Source: JAJDFU01 sp964595955 | GTDB lineage: Bacteria; Bacteroidota; Bacteroidia; Chitinophagales; Saprospiraceae | Assembly (NCBI GenBank): GCA_964595955.1 | Contig: CAZQSF010000036.1 | Coordinates: forward strand, 1 to 35,723 | Reading direction: 5' to 3' | Length of the DNA stretch: 35,723 bases | Program-made: the position numbers and the translations under genes | Notes under the pieces: generated by a model | What the model was told of the DNA's origin: nothing | What the model saw: the letters and a program-made list of their open reading frames with translations, nothing else | The model's database searches: none | Shown here: positions 1 to 8,297 of the stretch, one piece after another | How positions within the stretch are numbered: the stretch's first letter is position 1 | Layout of the letters: every line of letters begins with the position of its first letter

Positions 1-46
1 GGACTCGGGACTTGCACCCCTTAGGCGTGCGCCATGCCTGGCGCAC
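1..46 (-). mobile_element. 5' end of a group II intron (probably class C), truncated by window edge
   Basis: Read on the minus strand from 46, the sequence begins GTGCGCC, then a six-base loop AGGCAT, then GGCGCAC, a perfect 7-bp helix. It is followed by AAGGGGTGCAAGTCCC. This closely resembles the start of domain I of bacterial group II introns: the 5' GUGYG boundary, first helix and GGGUGnnAGUCCC block, as in the class C intron of Oceanobacillus iheyensis (compared from memory). The intron would run off the left edge, so the reverse transcriptase and domains V/VI are not visible. It lies two bases beyond the U-tract of a rho-independent terminator, the preferred target of class C introns. 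The boundary and class are inference from 46 bases. Confidence 0.72.
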
Positions 47-48
47 AT

Positions 49-78
49 AAAAAAAGGCCGCCAATAAGGGAGGCGGCC
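49..78 (-). terminator. Rho-independent terminator of the glucosaminidase gene
   Basis: On the minus strand a perfect 7-bp GC stem (56-62 with 72-78, nine-base loop) is followed by seven T residues (55-49). It lies 57 bases past the stop codon of the glucosaminidase gene, so it most likely ends that transcript. It is also the apparent landing site of the group II intron that begins at 46. Confidence 0.85.
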
Positions 79-134
79 CATCAAAAACCACTTGAGAGCT
101 ATAAGGAGAGCAAAAGGAAAGACGATGGAGGAGT

Positions 135-920
135 TTAAAGCTGGTCCAGGCGGTAATGCTCAATGACCCGTATGAGTCGATCGGCATAGCCCGGCCGGGG
201 GCTGTATTGCCCGTTTTCCAGTGCATTGGCCCATTTCCGGTAGTCCGGCCCCAGGGCGAAGAGATGTGGAAAGTCGCGCTTGATCAGCAGGCTGTGGGCA
301 CGCCAATTGGCCCAGGCACTTTCGTATTGAGGGCCGCGCAGGGGCCGTCCGAAATGGTTGTGCTGGGATCGGGCATCGGGCGCAGTGCCGGCCTGGCTTT
401 CCAACAAGGCCTGCCCCATTTTTATGCTGAGGGGTATGCCGAAGCGCTGGCTTTCTGACCGGGCAACTTTTTCAAACCGCTGCACGTAAGCCGACACCTG
501 AGCTTCGGTGACAGCCAGCGGAGGGCGGGGATCACGGGAAGCGGCTGCAGAACCCATCTGAGCGGGCTCGCTCGCATCGGCGGCCGGTACAACAGCTGGC
601 GCAGAGGCAGACAGAGGCGCTTTCATGTCCAGGGAAAACCGCAGGTCCTTGTGGGTGAGTACATACACCACCAGGGCGGTGAATGCGAGCTTCAGCCAGG
701 GAATCTGCACGCCGGCCAGGCGGCCCGGCAAAAGTCGTTCGAGTTGATGCCGGATGGCGCGGCTGATGCGCTGCACCCCCAACAGCAAACGCTGCCGGGC
801 CAATGAAGTACGAGGAAATTCCCGCCGCTCAAAGATCGGCGTACGGCCGGTTTCTTCCTGCTCCACATCAAAGAGAATATAAGTGTTCGAGGCGTTTTCC
901 AGAGGCGTTTGATTCGGCAT
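135..920 (-). CDS. Membrane-anchored glucosaminidase-domain protein
   Basis: Protein of 261 aa. The N-terminal ~70 residues are charged and probably cytoplasmic, followed by one membrane segment (about residues 74-90, WLKLAFTALVVYVL), an Ala/Pro-rich linker and a C-terminal domain from about residue 140. That domain resembles the mannosyl-glycoprotein endo-beta-N-acetylglucosaminidase family (FlgJ-like peptidoglycan hydrolases): it has FGIPLSIKMGQALLESQAG with the expected catalytic Glu, HNHFG in place of the usual NNLFG, and a closing GYADRLIRVIEHYRL. It would cut glycan strands in the periplasm. The ATG at 920 was chosen because it sits 30-40 bases below a strong promoter; an upstream in-frame extension to 986 covers that promoter. 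No LysM repeat is visible. Substrate and role in cell separation are inferred from the family. Confidence 0.85.
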   Translation of the reverse strand: MPNQTPLENASNTYILFDVEQEETGRTPIFERREFPRTSLARQRLLLGVQRISRAIRHQLERLLPGRLAGVQIPWLKLAFTALVVYVLTHKDLRFSLDMKAPLSASAPAVVPAADASEPAQMGSAAASRDPRPPLAVTEAQVSAYVQRFEKVARSESQRFGIPLSIKMGQALLESQAGTAPDARSQHNHFGRPLRGPQYESAWANWRAHSLLIKRDFPHLFALGPDYRKWANALENGQYSPRPGYADRLIRVIEHYRLDQL

Positions 921-956
921 GATCTTCGATTTTTTCAATCTTCCAACGGACACCCA

Positions 957-987
957 CAAAATTAAAACATTTTGTTTTAAAAACAAA
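957..987 (-). promoter_or_regulatory. Bacteroidota-type promoter for the glucosaminidase gene
   Basis: On the minus strand TTTG (987-984) is followed after exactly 19 bases by TAATTTTG (964-957). This matches the Bacteroidota primary sigma consensus TTTG-N19-TAnnTTTG at every fixed position. Transcription would begin near 950, leaving about 30 bases of leader before the ATG at 920. The surrounding AT-rich sequence includes a near-palindrome (TTGTTTTAAAAACAA) overlapping the spacer, a possible regulator site. Confidence 0.7.
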
Positions 988-1068
988 TCTTTTTAAAACT
1001 TTTTGCCTCGGGTCTCGATGAACCTTGCCCTCCTTCAGATAGTTTTCATGGGACATGTAAGCCTAACA

Positions 1069-3120
1069 ATGAATCAACTTCGAAACGAGACCAGTCCCTA
1101 TCTGCTGCAGCACGCCGACAATCCCGTGCACTGGTTTGCCTGGAAGCCGGCCGCATTTCGCAAAGCCCGGGAGGAGGACAAGCCCATTCTGGTAAGCATT
1201 GGTTATTCGACCTGCCACTGGTGCCATGTGATGGAGCGAGAATCTTTTGAGGACGAGGCCACAGCCGAATTCATGAACGCCCATTTTGTCAACATCAAAG
1301 TGGACCGGGAAGAGCGGCCGGACGTCGATCAGATTTACATGGAGGCTTGCCAGGCCATCAACGGTTCGGGCGGATGGCCGCTGAACGTATTTCTCACGCC
1401 GGACGGACGTCCTTTCTATGCCGGCACCTACTATCCACCCGAGCCCCTGGGCAACCGGCCCAGCTGGGGCCAGGTGTTGCGACGCATGGTGCAGGTGTTT
1501 CGCAATCAGCGCCAAGTCGTGGAAGACCAGGCCAACCGGCTGCTGGAGATGATCGCCTCTTCTGACCGGGTTTTCTTCGAATCGGCCATCGAGGCCGGCG
1601 CGCAGCAGGAAGGACTGAACGAAGCCTTTGCCAGACGTGTATTTGAGCGCCTCTATGAACAGCGGGATGCCCAGTACGGCGGATTCGGCGGGGCGCCGAA
1701 GTTTCCTTCCACCATGAGCCTGCGCTATTTGCTTGCCTATTCCTATTTCACAGGTGAGGCCGATGCATTGGCGCACCTGCACTTCTCCCTGGAAAGGATG
1801 ATCCGCGGGGGCATATACGATCAGCTTGGGGGCGGTTTTGCCCGCTATGCCACCGACAGGGCGTGGCTGATTCCCCACTTCGAAAAGATGCTTTACGACA
1901 ATGCCTTATTGGTGAGCCTCATCGCCGATGCCTACCGGGCCGACCCCCGGCCCATTTACAAGCGCGCGCTCGAACAAACCCTGGATTTCGTAGCGCGCGA
2001 GCTCACTCATCCCGACGGGGGCTTTTACGCTGCCCTGGATGCCGACAGCGAGGGCGAGGAGGGCAAGTTCTACGTCTGGAGCTGGGATGAGCTCCGGGAT
2101 CTGCTGGGCGACGATCTGTCTTGGGTCGCAGCCTTCTACGGGCTGAAGCCCGAGGGCAACTGGGAGGGTAGCAACATTCTATGGCGCCCGCAGGCGAAGG
2201 CGGACTTCGCCCGCGATCGAGGATGGAGCCCCGAGCAACTTGCCCAAAAACTAGAGGCCTTACACGCCACGCTCCTGGCGGCGCGCGACCAGCGGGTGCG
2301 CCCGGGTCTAGACGACAAAATCCTGCTCGGTTGGAACGCCCTGATGGTGACGGCCTATGCCCGGGCTGCCAAAGCGCTGCAGCGAAGTGACTACGCCGAG
2401 CTGGCAAGCCGGCAGCTCACCTTTCTGCTCGACACTTTCGCCGGAGAGCGTGGGCAGCTCCTGCACACCTACAAAGCGGGGAAAACCCAGTATCCGGCTT
2501 TTCTGGACGACTACGCTTTCCTCATCGAAGCGCTGCTGGAGGTTCACGAGCTGCAGGGCGATACCCACTGGCTGGAACAAGCCCGGAAGCTCACCCAACA
2601 AACCCTCACGCACTTCGACGATCCGGAAACCGGCCTTTTCTACTACACCTCCGATGCGCAAAGCGACCTGCCGGCCCGAAAGCGGGAACTCTACGATTCG
2701 GCGGTGCCCTCGGGCAATTCGGTGATGCTGCACAATCTGCTTAAATTGAGTATCTTAATGGACCGTAGCGATTGGCAGAAACGGGCGGTGGATATGCTGC
2801 AAAAAATGGCCCCCAGCGTGGAGAAATATCCCTCTTCATTTTCTAACTGGGCGGTGGCGGCCCTGTATACCATCTTCGGATGGCAGGAAGTGGCCGTAGT
2901 GGGGCCTGAAGCTCCGGAAAAAGGCATGCAACTCGGCAGGCACTACCTCCCCAACCTCGTGCTCATGGCTTCGCCACAGGAACAGGAGGCCTATCCGCTT
3001 TTGCGGGGAAAAGGTGTACCGGGCGACACAAAATATTTCGTATGCAAAGACTACGCTTGCCGGCTTCCCGTTTCAGAGGAAACGGAAGCTTTGAATCTGA
3101 TGAGACGGCAAACCAGCTAA
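1069..3120 (+). CDS. DUF255 / thioredoxin-domain protein (YyaL, SPATA20-like)
   Basis: Protein of 683 aa, the usual length for this family. It opens with the typical NETSPYLLQHADNPVHW, then a thioredoxin-like fold with a redox motif at Cys49-His-Trp-Cys52 (STCHWC) and NIKVDREERPDVDQIYM. The remainder is an (alpha/alpha)6-barrel-like domain resembling N-acylglucosamine 2-epimerases, with GGIYDQLGGGFARY and HFEKMLYDNALL. The biochemical role of the family is not well established; redox and glycan-related roles have been suggested. The ATG at 1069 matches the conserved N-terminus, although earlier in-frame starts exist (TTG 1003, ATG 1018, ATG 1048). It ends 23 bases before porP/sprF and may be co-transcribed with it, which is not a functional link. 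Confidence 0.9.
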   Translation: MNQLRNETSPYLLQHADNPVHWFAWKPAAFRKAREEDKPILVSIGYSTCHWCHVMERESFEDEATAEFMNAHFVNIKVDREERPDVDQIYMEACQAINGSGGWPLNVFLTPDGRPFYAGTYYPPEPLGNRPSWGQVLRRMVQVFRNQRQVVEDQANRLLEMIASSDRVFFESAIEAGAQQEGLNEAFARRVFERLYEQRDAQYGGFGGAPKFPSTMSLRYLLAYSYFTGEADALAHLHFSLERMIRGGIYDQLGGGFARYATDRAWLIPHFEKMLYDNALLVSLIADAYRADPRPIYKRALEQTLDFVARELTHPDGGFYAALDADSEGEEGKFYVWSWDELRDLLGDDLSWVAAFYGLKPEGNWEGSNILWRPQAKADFARDRGWSPEQLAQKLEALHATLLAARDQRVRPGLDDKILLGWNALMVTAYARAAKALQRSDYAELASRQLTFLLDTFAGERGQLLHTYKAGKTQYPAFLDDYAFLIEALLEVHELQGDTHWLEQARKLTQQTLTHFDDPETGLFYYTSDAQSDLPARKRELYDSAVPSGNSVMLHNLLKLSILMDRSDWQKRAVDMLQKMAPSVEKYPSSFSNWAVAALYTIFGWQEVAVVGPEAPEKGMQLGRHYLPNLVLMASPQEQEAYPLLRGKGVPGDTKYFVCKDYACRLPVSEETEALNLMRRQTS

Positions 3121-3143
3121 GCGAGGTCCCAAAAGAACCATTC

Positions 3144-4106
3144 ATGAGGTTACTGTTAACGATCGCATTGTGCGGTATCTTTTTTTTCGCCCATGGCCAA
3201 CAAGCGGGGCACTACACCCTATATCGCTTCAATAAGCTCAATTGGAACCCCGCCTACGCGGGCCTGGACGAATCGCTGAACTTTACCGGTCTTTACCGCG
3301 ATCAGTGGACGGGGCTGGAAGGACGCCCCCGCTCCTTCTACTTCGATGCCCACATGCCGCTCAACTTTCTGAGCAGCGGGGTCGGACTGTTCTTTGAAAG
3401 CGATGCCCTGGGTGCTCAGAGTGACCTGCGGGCCGGCATTGCCTACAGCTTCCAGTTCGAACTGGGCCCCGGCGTTTTTTCCCTGGGCGCTTCGGGAGGG
3501 ATCCTGCAGCGAAGGTTTGACGGAAGCATCCTGCTGACCCCGGAAGGGAACTACATCGAGGGAAATCCGCCCGATCACGAAGACCCCATTCTCACTCTGG
3601 TGCAAGAAACGGCCATCATTCCCACCTTTCAGGCGGGGATTTACTATCGCTTGCCCTGGCTGGAGGCCGGTATCGGGCTGCGCAACATCACCGCACCCAG
3701 CGTCTCGTTCAATACCTTTTCGCTGGAACTGGCCCGAAACTTCTTTTTCACGGCCGAGGCCGATATCCCCATAGGAGAAACCTGGGCTTTGCTGCCCAGC
3801 GTGTTCGTCCGCTCCAACCTCACCCAAACCCAGACCGACATCACCCTGCTGGCGGAGTACAACGACAATATTTTTTTCGGCCCCGCGTTCAGAGGATACA
3901 ATTCAAACAGCATAGATGCCGTTTCCTTTATCGGTGGGCTGAAACTTACGCCCAAATTGCGGCTTGGCTATGCCTACGACCTGACGCTTTCCGAGCTGAA
4001 CAGCGCGAGCAACGGATCGCACGAGATCATGTTGAACTTCAACCTGAATCAGCCGATCGGAGAAGGGCGGCCTCCGAAGATCATCTACAATCCGCGTCAA
4101 TTGTAA
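3144..4106 (+). CDS. PorP/SprF family type IX secretion membrane protein
   Basis: Protein of 320 aa with a signal peptide (RLLLTIALCGIFFFAHGQ) followed by the family hallmark YRFNKLNWNPAYAG and LYRDQWTGLEGRP. The rest alternates short hydrophobic and polar stretches, as expected of an outer-membrane beta-barrel (for example YSFQFELGPGVFSLGASGG and LRLGYAYDLTLS). PorP/SprF proteins belong to the type IX secretion system, and some help individual adhesins such as SprB to be exported. It lies just upstream of gldKLMN, the usual arrangement, which suggests the core PorP copy rather than a cargo-specific one. The ATG at 3144 is chosen because the signal peptide begins there. Confidence 0.9.
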   Translation: MRLLLTIALCGIFFFAHGQQAGHYTLYRFNKLNWNPAYAGLDESLNFTGLYRDQWTGLEGRPRSFYFDAHMPLNFLSSGVGLFFESDALGAQSDLRAGIAYSFQFELGPGVFSLGASGGILQRRFDGSILLTPEGNYIEGNPPDHEDPILTLVQETAIIPTFQAGIYYRLPWLEAGIGLRNITAPSVSFNTFSLELARNFFFTAEADIPIGETWALLPSVFVRSNLTQTQTDITLLAEYNDNIFFGPAFRGYNSNSIDAVSFIGGLKLTPKLRLGYAYDLTLSELNSASNGSHEIMLNFNLNQPIGEGRPPKIIYNPRQL

Positions 4107-4230
4107 GCGGATCCCGAACGCCGGATCCGACACATATTCGGATGGTGGGATAACTCGCCAATTTTTTCTCGGCAGCGGCCAAAAACTGTTAATCTTTGGC
4201 TGGGTGTCCGCAATTTGAGCGAATTCGATT

Positions 4231-4260
4231 TTTGAATTTTACAGTATGAGGTTATCTTTG
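4231..4260 (+). promoter_or_regulatory. Bacteroidota-type promoter for gldK
   Basis: TTTG (4231-4234) is followed after 18 bases by TATCTTTG (4253-4260), a full match to TAnnTTTG. The predicted start is near 4267, giving a leader of about 37 bases before the gldK ATG at 4304. The gap from porP (4107-4303) also has a 7-bp hairpin (4108-4114 with 4123-4129) just after the porP stop. It lacks a T-tract, so porP may read through to some extent. Confidence 0.65.
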
Positions 4261-4303
4261 ACACCTCGATTCACAACATTTGAAGGAAAACACGGGTGAT
4301 AAC

Positions 4304-5542
4304 ATGAAACGTCTTATCCCATTTACACTTATTGCTGTGGTGCTGGTGATCAGCGCCTGCGGCCGCAAAGAAAGCGGCCAGCTCATCGGAGCTCAAAATC
4401 GTCCTAACTGGAAAGGGATCAACCCCTACGGGATGGTCTACGTACCCAGCGGGACCCTGACCATCGGCCCCTCCGACCAGGATATCAGCTCTACCTATAT
4501 CCAGCGTCCCAAATCCATTTCCATCCAGGGCTTCTTCATGGATGATACCGAGATCACCAATAACGAGTATCGCCAATTTGTGTACTGGGTTCGCGACTCC
4601 CTGGCCCATGCCTACCTCGATCACTACATCCAAACCGACGACGGAGAGGATCGCATCGACTGGGAGTACGAGATCGACTGGGCTGACGAGACGCTCGAAG
4701 ACCTCTACTACCAAGGCGACGACCGCTTTGCCGGCCGCAAAGAGATCAATGTAGAAAAGCTGGTATACGAATACGAATGGTACGACTGGCAAGCTGCCGC
4801 CCACGACAAAGGCAATTCGCCCCGCTCTTCCTTCATCAAGCGCGAAAAAACGCGCGTCTACCCGGATACGTTGGTGTGGATCCGCGACTTTTCTTACTCC
4901 TACAACGAGCCGATGGCCCGCAACTACTTCTGGCACCCCGCTTTCGACGACTATCCCGTGGTAGGTGTGGACTGGAATATGGCCAATGCTTTCTGCTACT
5001 GGCGCACGCAATTGTGGAACCGCTACGAGGCCGGGCGCCAGGGAGTGAACACCGAGGATTTCCGCCTGCCCACCGAATTTGAGTGGGAGTATGCGGCTCG
5101 CGGTGGCCACGACAACTCGCCTTTCCCATGGGGCGGGTACTACGTCCGCAATTCCAAAGGATGCATCCTCGCCAACTTCAAGCCGGGCCGGGGCAACTAC
5201 CCCGAGGATGGCGGTATGTACACCGTAAAAGCCGACGCCTACTTCCCCAATGATTACGGTTTGTACAACATGGCCGGGAACGTTGCCGAATGGACGGTTA
5301 CGGCATACGACGATAATGCCTACTCCTTCGTGCACGACCTCAATCCCGACATTCGCTTCGATGCCTCAGACGATGACCCCGAAGCCATGAAACGCAAAGT
5401 AATCCGCGGCGGCTCCTGGAAAGACGTCATGTTCTTTCTTCAGAACGGCACGCGTCACTACGAATTCCAGGACACCACCAAGTCCTACATCGGCTTCCGC
5501 AACGTGCTCACCTTCATGGGCCGTTCGATCAACGACTTCTGA
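4304..5542 (+). CDS. gldK: Gliding motility / type IX secretion lipoprotein GldK (PorK)
   Basis: Protein of 412 aa with a lipoprotein signal ending in a lipobox (LVISAC). After that it has a sulfatase-modifying-factor (formylglycine-generating enzyme) fold: GMVYVPSGTLTIG, FFMDDTEITNNEYRQFV, FRLPTEFEWEYAARGG, NMAGNVAEWT and VIRGGSWKD. The reactive cysteines of true formylglycine-generating enzymes are absent from the segment after RGGSW, as expected for GldK, which is structural. With GldN it forms a periplasmic ring attached to the outer membrane. The ATG at 4304 starts the signal peptide; a TTG 24 bases upstream is less likely. It has its own promoter and is separated from gldL by 344 bases. 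Confidence 0.95.
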   Translation: MKRLIPFTLIAVVLVISACGRKESGQLIGAQNRPNWKGINPYGMVYVPSGTLTIGPSDQDISSTYIQRPKSISIQGFFMDDTEITNNEYRQFVYWVRDSLAHAYLDHYIQTDDGEDRIDWEYEIDWADETLEDLYYQGDDRFAGRKEINVEKLVYEYEWYDWQAAAHDKGNSPRSSFIKREKTRVYPDTLVWIRDFSYSYNEPMARNYFWHPAFDDYPVVGVDWNMANAFCYWRTQLWNRYEAGRQGVNTEDFRLPTEFEWEYAARGGHDNSPFPWGGYYVRNSKGCILANFKPGRGNYPEDGGMYTVKADAYFPNDYGLYNMAGNVAEWTVTAYDDNAYSFVHDLNPDIRFDASDDDPEAMKRKVIRGGSWKDVMFFLQNGTRHYEFQDTTKSYIGFRNVLTFMGRSINDF

Positions 5543-5562
5543 TCGGTCTTACCCAAGATCCC

Positions 5563-5607
5563 ATGCGAAATGGATATTGCTCAAAGGGAGCAATATCCAT
5601 TTCGCAT
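5563..5607. repeat. Long perfect hairpin in the gldK-gldL gap
   Basis: The 20 bases at 5563-5582 pair perfectly with 5588-5607 around a five-base loop (AAAGG). It begins 20 bases after the gldK stop. No T-tract follows on either strand, so it is not a standard intrinsic terminator; it may stabilise the gldK mRNA 3' end or attenuate read-through. The rest of the 344-base gap (5543-5886) has a small CCGG hairpin near 5745 and a candidate gldL promoter. The 65-codon open frame at 5570-5767 starts inside the hairpin and resembles nothing I know. Confidence 0.85.
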
Positions 5608-5792
5608 TTCTGGCGGAAAACCCGACGGCCCTGCTTCAAATAACAAGGCGTATTCTGTTTCCAAGGGGGCGTGTTTTTGGCCGGACCTCAGCGGGAAGCG
5701 GTCTCTGCCTTCATGGAAAAGGCCATTCCTGACTATCGACAGCCCGGTGATCCGGGAATCCGCATAAAATCAGCTACTTTTTTTGCCCGAGC

Positions 5793-5825
5793 TTGTAACT
5801 TTTGATCTCCCTTGCATTATACTTG
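5793..5825 (+). promoter_or_regulatory. Candidate promoter for gldL-gldM
   Basis: TATACTTG (5818-5825) fits TAnnTTTG at all but one fixed position. A TTG at 5793-5795 lies 22 bases upstream, slightly longer than the usual 19-21. A start near 5832 would leave about 55 bases of leader before gldL at 5887. The position after the long gldK hairpin supports separate transcription, but the match is not perfect. Confidence 0.4.
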
Positions 5826-5886
5826 TAGCCTCTTTGTCAAGAGGTATTTTGCTTGGATTAACTAACCGTTCACAAAATTTACTGCA

Positions 5887-6498
5887 ATGAGCTTTTTGCA
5901 TTCCAAAGGTTTCAAATATCTGAAGAACCTGATCATCGGTGTGGGTGCCGCCGTCGTACTGATGGGAGCCCTGTTCAAGCTGGAGAGCTGGCCCTATGCC
6001 AGTGAAATGCTGATCGTCGGGCTATCTGTAGAAGCGTTCATCTTCCTTTTCCTGGGTATCACAGGACCGGCCCCGGATTACTACTGGGACAAGCTTTATC
6101 CCGGCCTGGATGACTACAATGCCCAACTCGCTCCCCTGACTGAAGGCCCTGTAGGTACCCAAACGCCGGCCCTGAACGGCGAAGTGGTCGAGCAACACCT
6201 GGGCGGCATGCTCAACGAATTGCAGAATATGTCGCGCAGCATGTCCTCGCTGAAAGCCCTGCAGGAAGCCGATTTTTCCGGTATGAGCCAGCAGGTACAG
6301 ACCATGTCCAACTTCTACTCCAAGATCAATGAGGCTATGGCCGACCTGATGGATGCTACCGAAGACACCAAGAAGTATAAGGACAACCTGCTCCAACTCA
6401 ACCAAAACCTGGGTTCGCTGAACAATTCGTTCACCGCGCTGAACCAGGTGTATGGCAATATGATCTCTGCCATGTCCAATGTTGGCCGCAACCAATAA
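5887..6498 (+). CDS. gldL: Gliding motility / type IX secretion motor protein GldL (PorL)
   Basis: Protein of 203 aa with two N-terminal membrane helices (about residues 13-30 and 40-58: LIIGVGAAVVLMGALF and MLIVGLSVEAFIFLFLG). A long cytoplasmic region predicted to form coiled coil follows (ALQEADFSGMSQQVQTM onward). GldL pentamers surround the transmembrane helices of a GldM dimer, and this inner-membrane motor uses the proton-motive force to drive secretion and gliding. Glu49 in the second helix coincides with the buried Glu reported as important in the Flavobacterium protein (from memory), and Lys31 lies near the end of helix 1. The ATG at 5887 fits the family start. gldM follows after 51 bases. 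Confidence 0.95.
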   Translation: MSFLHSKGFKYLKNLIIGVGAAVVLMGALFKLESWPYASEMLIVGLSVEAFIFLFLGITGPAPDYYWDKLYPGLDDYNAQLAPLTEGPVGTQTPALNGEVVEQHLGGMLNELQNMSRSMSSLKALQEADFSGMSQQVQTMSNFYSKINEAMADLMDATEDTKKYKDNLLQLNQNLGSLNNSFTALNQVYGNMISAMSNVGRNQ

Positions 6499-6549
6499 GT
6501 TGAGGCCCAACTGCCATTTCCATTTTTACAACCGCTAAACACGTAAAGC

Positions 6550-8175
6550 ATGGCCATTCCTAAGGAACCACGGCAGCTGATGATCAACCTCATGTACCTC
6601 GTACTGACGGCCCTACTGGCGCTGAACGTATCGGCCGAGGTCATGAATGCCTTCTTTACCCTCGATAACGGTAATAAGGAAAGCATCGCTACCGTAGAAT
6701 CTCAGCTGGACCAGACCGAGCGCGGCCTGAAAGACCTGCTGAGTGATGAATCAAAGCAAAAATATCGCCCCATCGAGCCGGCCGTCGAGAGAATCCGCTC
6801 CGTGGTGAAGGACTTCAATAGCTACGTCAATGACCTGCGCGATGAAATCATCGATGAGGCCGGCAACAACGACGGCCAGATCGATGACGAAGACTATACC
6901 ATGAGCTATGGTAAGCGGGTGCCCAAGGGCAAGAAAAACAAAGACGTAACTACCCGCATGCTCGTAGACGAAGGCCGCGGCGAAGAACTGAAGAAGAAGA
7001 TCATGGAAACCCGCGAAGCCATGGTCAAAACCTACACCGACCTGCTCGAGGAGCATGGCAAGACTTTCGGCCTGCAAGATCCCGAGATCAAGAACCGGAT
7101 CGACAACATCGGGAACAACCTGCCCTTTGGCGTCGATGATAAAAGCTGGAAAGAAAGCAAGGACAAGAAAAGCTGGGCAGACTTCAAATTCCGCCAGATG
7201 CCGGTAGCCGCCGTGCTGCCGCTGATGAGCCAGATGCAGTCGGACGCCAAGAGCTCCGAAGCCGCGCTGATCAACAACATGGCGGAACTGGCCGGCGGCC
7301 GCGTCGTGGAATTCGATGCCTTCTTCCCGGTGGTACAGGCTGAAAAAGCCTACGTGATTCGCGGGGAGCCTTTCAAGGCGGAGATTTCTGTAGGTACCTA
7401 CAGTACTCAGGTAAACCCGGATGATATCGGCATCTACGTCAACGACAGCAAACTGCCTGTCAACGAACAGGGCAGAGCCGAGTACACCACCAGCACCAGC
7501 TCTCTGGGGACCAAGACCCTCAACCTGAGAGTGGAAGTCCGCAACCCGCTGACCGGTGAAGTGACGGAAGGAGATGGCTCCTACTCTTACGAGGTAGGGG
7601 AACGCTCCGTAACGGTCTCCGCCGAAAAGATGAACGTGTTCTACATTGGCGTGGATAATCCCGTGGCGGTTTCCGCCGCCGGTGTCTCCTCCAACGACCT
7701 GCGCGTGAGCATCAGCGGCGGTGGCGGTTCCATCCGGAAAGAGGGCTCCGCCAACTACATGGTGACCGTATCTCAGCAGGGTGAATGCCGCGTCAACGTA
7801 ACCGGCGGCGGCATCCGCGACAGCAAGCTCTTCCGCGTGAAGCGCATTCCCGACCCGGTAGCTCGCCTGGGCAATGTGGACAGCGGCCCGATCGGCAACG
7901 GTACCTTCAAGGCCCAGCGCGGCCTGGTTGCCTGGCTCGACAATTTCGACTTCGACGCCAAGTGCCAGATCCAGGGCTTCGAGCTGGTGTACGTAGCCAA
8001 ACGCCAGGATCCGGTTCCGGCCATCAACTCGGGCGGCATCTTTGCCGGCGATGCCCAGCGCCTGATCGCCAAGGCCAAACCCGGAGACTACTACTACTTC
8101 GACAACGTCAAAGCCCGCTGCCCCGGCGACAAGGCGGGCCGTAAGATTAACTCCCTTGTTTTCCGCATCAACTAA
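6550..8175 (+). CDS. gldM: Gliding motility / type IX secretion protein GldM (PorM)
   Basis: Protein of 541 aa, usual for GldM. It starts with a short cytoplasmic tail (MAIPKEPRQ) and one membrane helix (LMINLMYLVLTALLALNVSAEV). A large periplasmic part follows: a helical region to about residue 230, then beta-rich domains (KAYVIRGEPFKAEISVGTYS, KMNVFYIGVDNPVAVSA), ending with VFRIN. GldM dimers span the periplasm and connect the GldL motor to the GldK/GldN ring. It is downstream of gldL with no terminator between them and is followed by a strong terminator, so gldL-gldM form a two-gene unit. Confidence 0.95.
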   Translation: MAIPKEPRQLMINLMYLVLTALLALNVSAEVMNAFFTLDNGNKESIATVESQLDQTERGLKDLLSDESKQKYRPIEPAVERIRSVVKDFNSYVNDLRDEIIDEAGNNDGQIDDEDYTMSYGKRVPKGKKNKDVTTRMLVDEGRGEELKKKIMETREAMVKTYTDLLEEHGKTFGLQDPEIKNRIDNIGNNLPFGVDDKSWKESKDKKSWADFKFRQMPVAAVLPLMSQMQSDAKSSEAALINNMAELAGGRVVEFDAFFPVVQAEKAYVIRGEPFKAEISVGTYSTQVNPDDIGIYVNDSKLPVNEQGRAEYTTSTSSLGTKTLNLRVEVRNPLTGEVTEGDGSYSYEVGERSVTVSAEKMNVFYIGVDNPVAVSAAGVSSNDLRVSISGGGGSIRKEGSANYMVTVSQQGECRVNVTGGGIRDSKLFRVKRIPDPVARLGNVDSGPIGNGTFKAQRGLVAWLDNFDFDAKCQIQGFELVYVAKRQDPVPAINSGGIFAGDAQRLIAKAKPGDYYYFDNVKARCPGDKAGRKINSLVFRIN

Positions 8176-8200
8176 CCCTTGATTGCATCCCTTATTTGCG

Positions 8201-8257
8201 TCCCGGCATGATTATGGCCCTCACCTCAAAACCCACTAATCGTGCCGGGATTTTTTT
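8201..8257 (+). terminator. Intrinsic terminator between gldM and gldN
   Basis: A 14-bp stem (8201-8214 with 8237-8250, one G-T wobble) encloses a 22-base loop and is followed directly by seven T residues (8251-8257). It starts 25 bases after the gldM stop. The structure should stop most gldL-gldM transcripts before gldN, so gldN needs its own promoter or read-through. Confidence 0.8.
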
Positions 8258-8266
8258 GCCCCTTTT

Positions 8267-8297
8267 TTTGGGCAAGCGATTGACATCCATATAATAG
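8267..8297 (+). promoter_or_regulatory. Weak candidate promoter for gldN
   Basis: TTTG (8267-8270) and TATAATAG (8290-8297) are separated by exactly 19 bases, but the second box matches only part of TAnnTTTG. A second candidate -7 box, TATCTTAG at 8316-8323, has a better box but no upstream TTG at the right distance. Some promoter is expected here because of the terminator just upstream. Which box is used cannot be told from sequence. Confidence 0.3.

Noticed and set aside
1..46. tRNA 3' half on the minus strand
   Set aside because: GGTGCAAGTCCCG resembles a T-arm, but there is no matching acceptor or CCA and the first helix fits group II domain I better.
4271..5335. Minus-strand frame of 354 codons opposite gldK
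   Set aside because: Antisense shadow of gldK with no family marks.
4280..5542. Catalytic formylglycine-generating enzyme
   Set aside because: The fold is present, but the reactive cysteines are missing and the neighbours identify the gene as gldK.
5570..5767. Small open frame of 65 codons in the gldK-gldL gap
   Set aside because: Its first part is the arm of a perfect hairpin and it lacks known motifs or a start signal.
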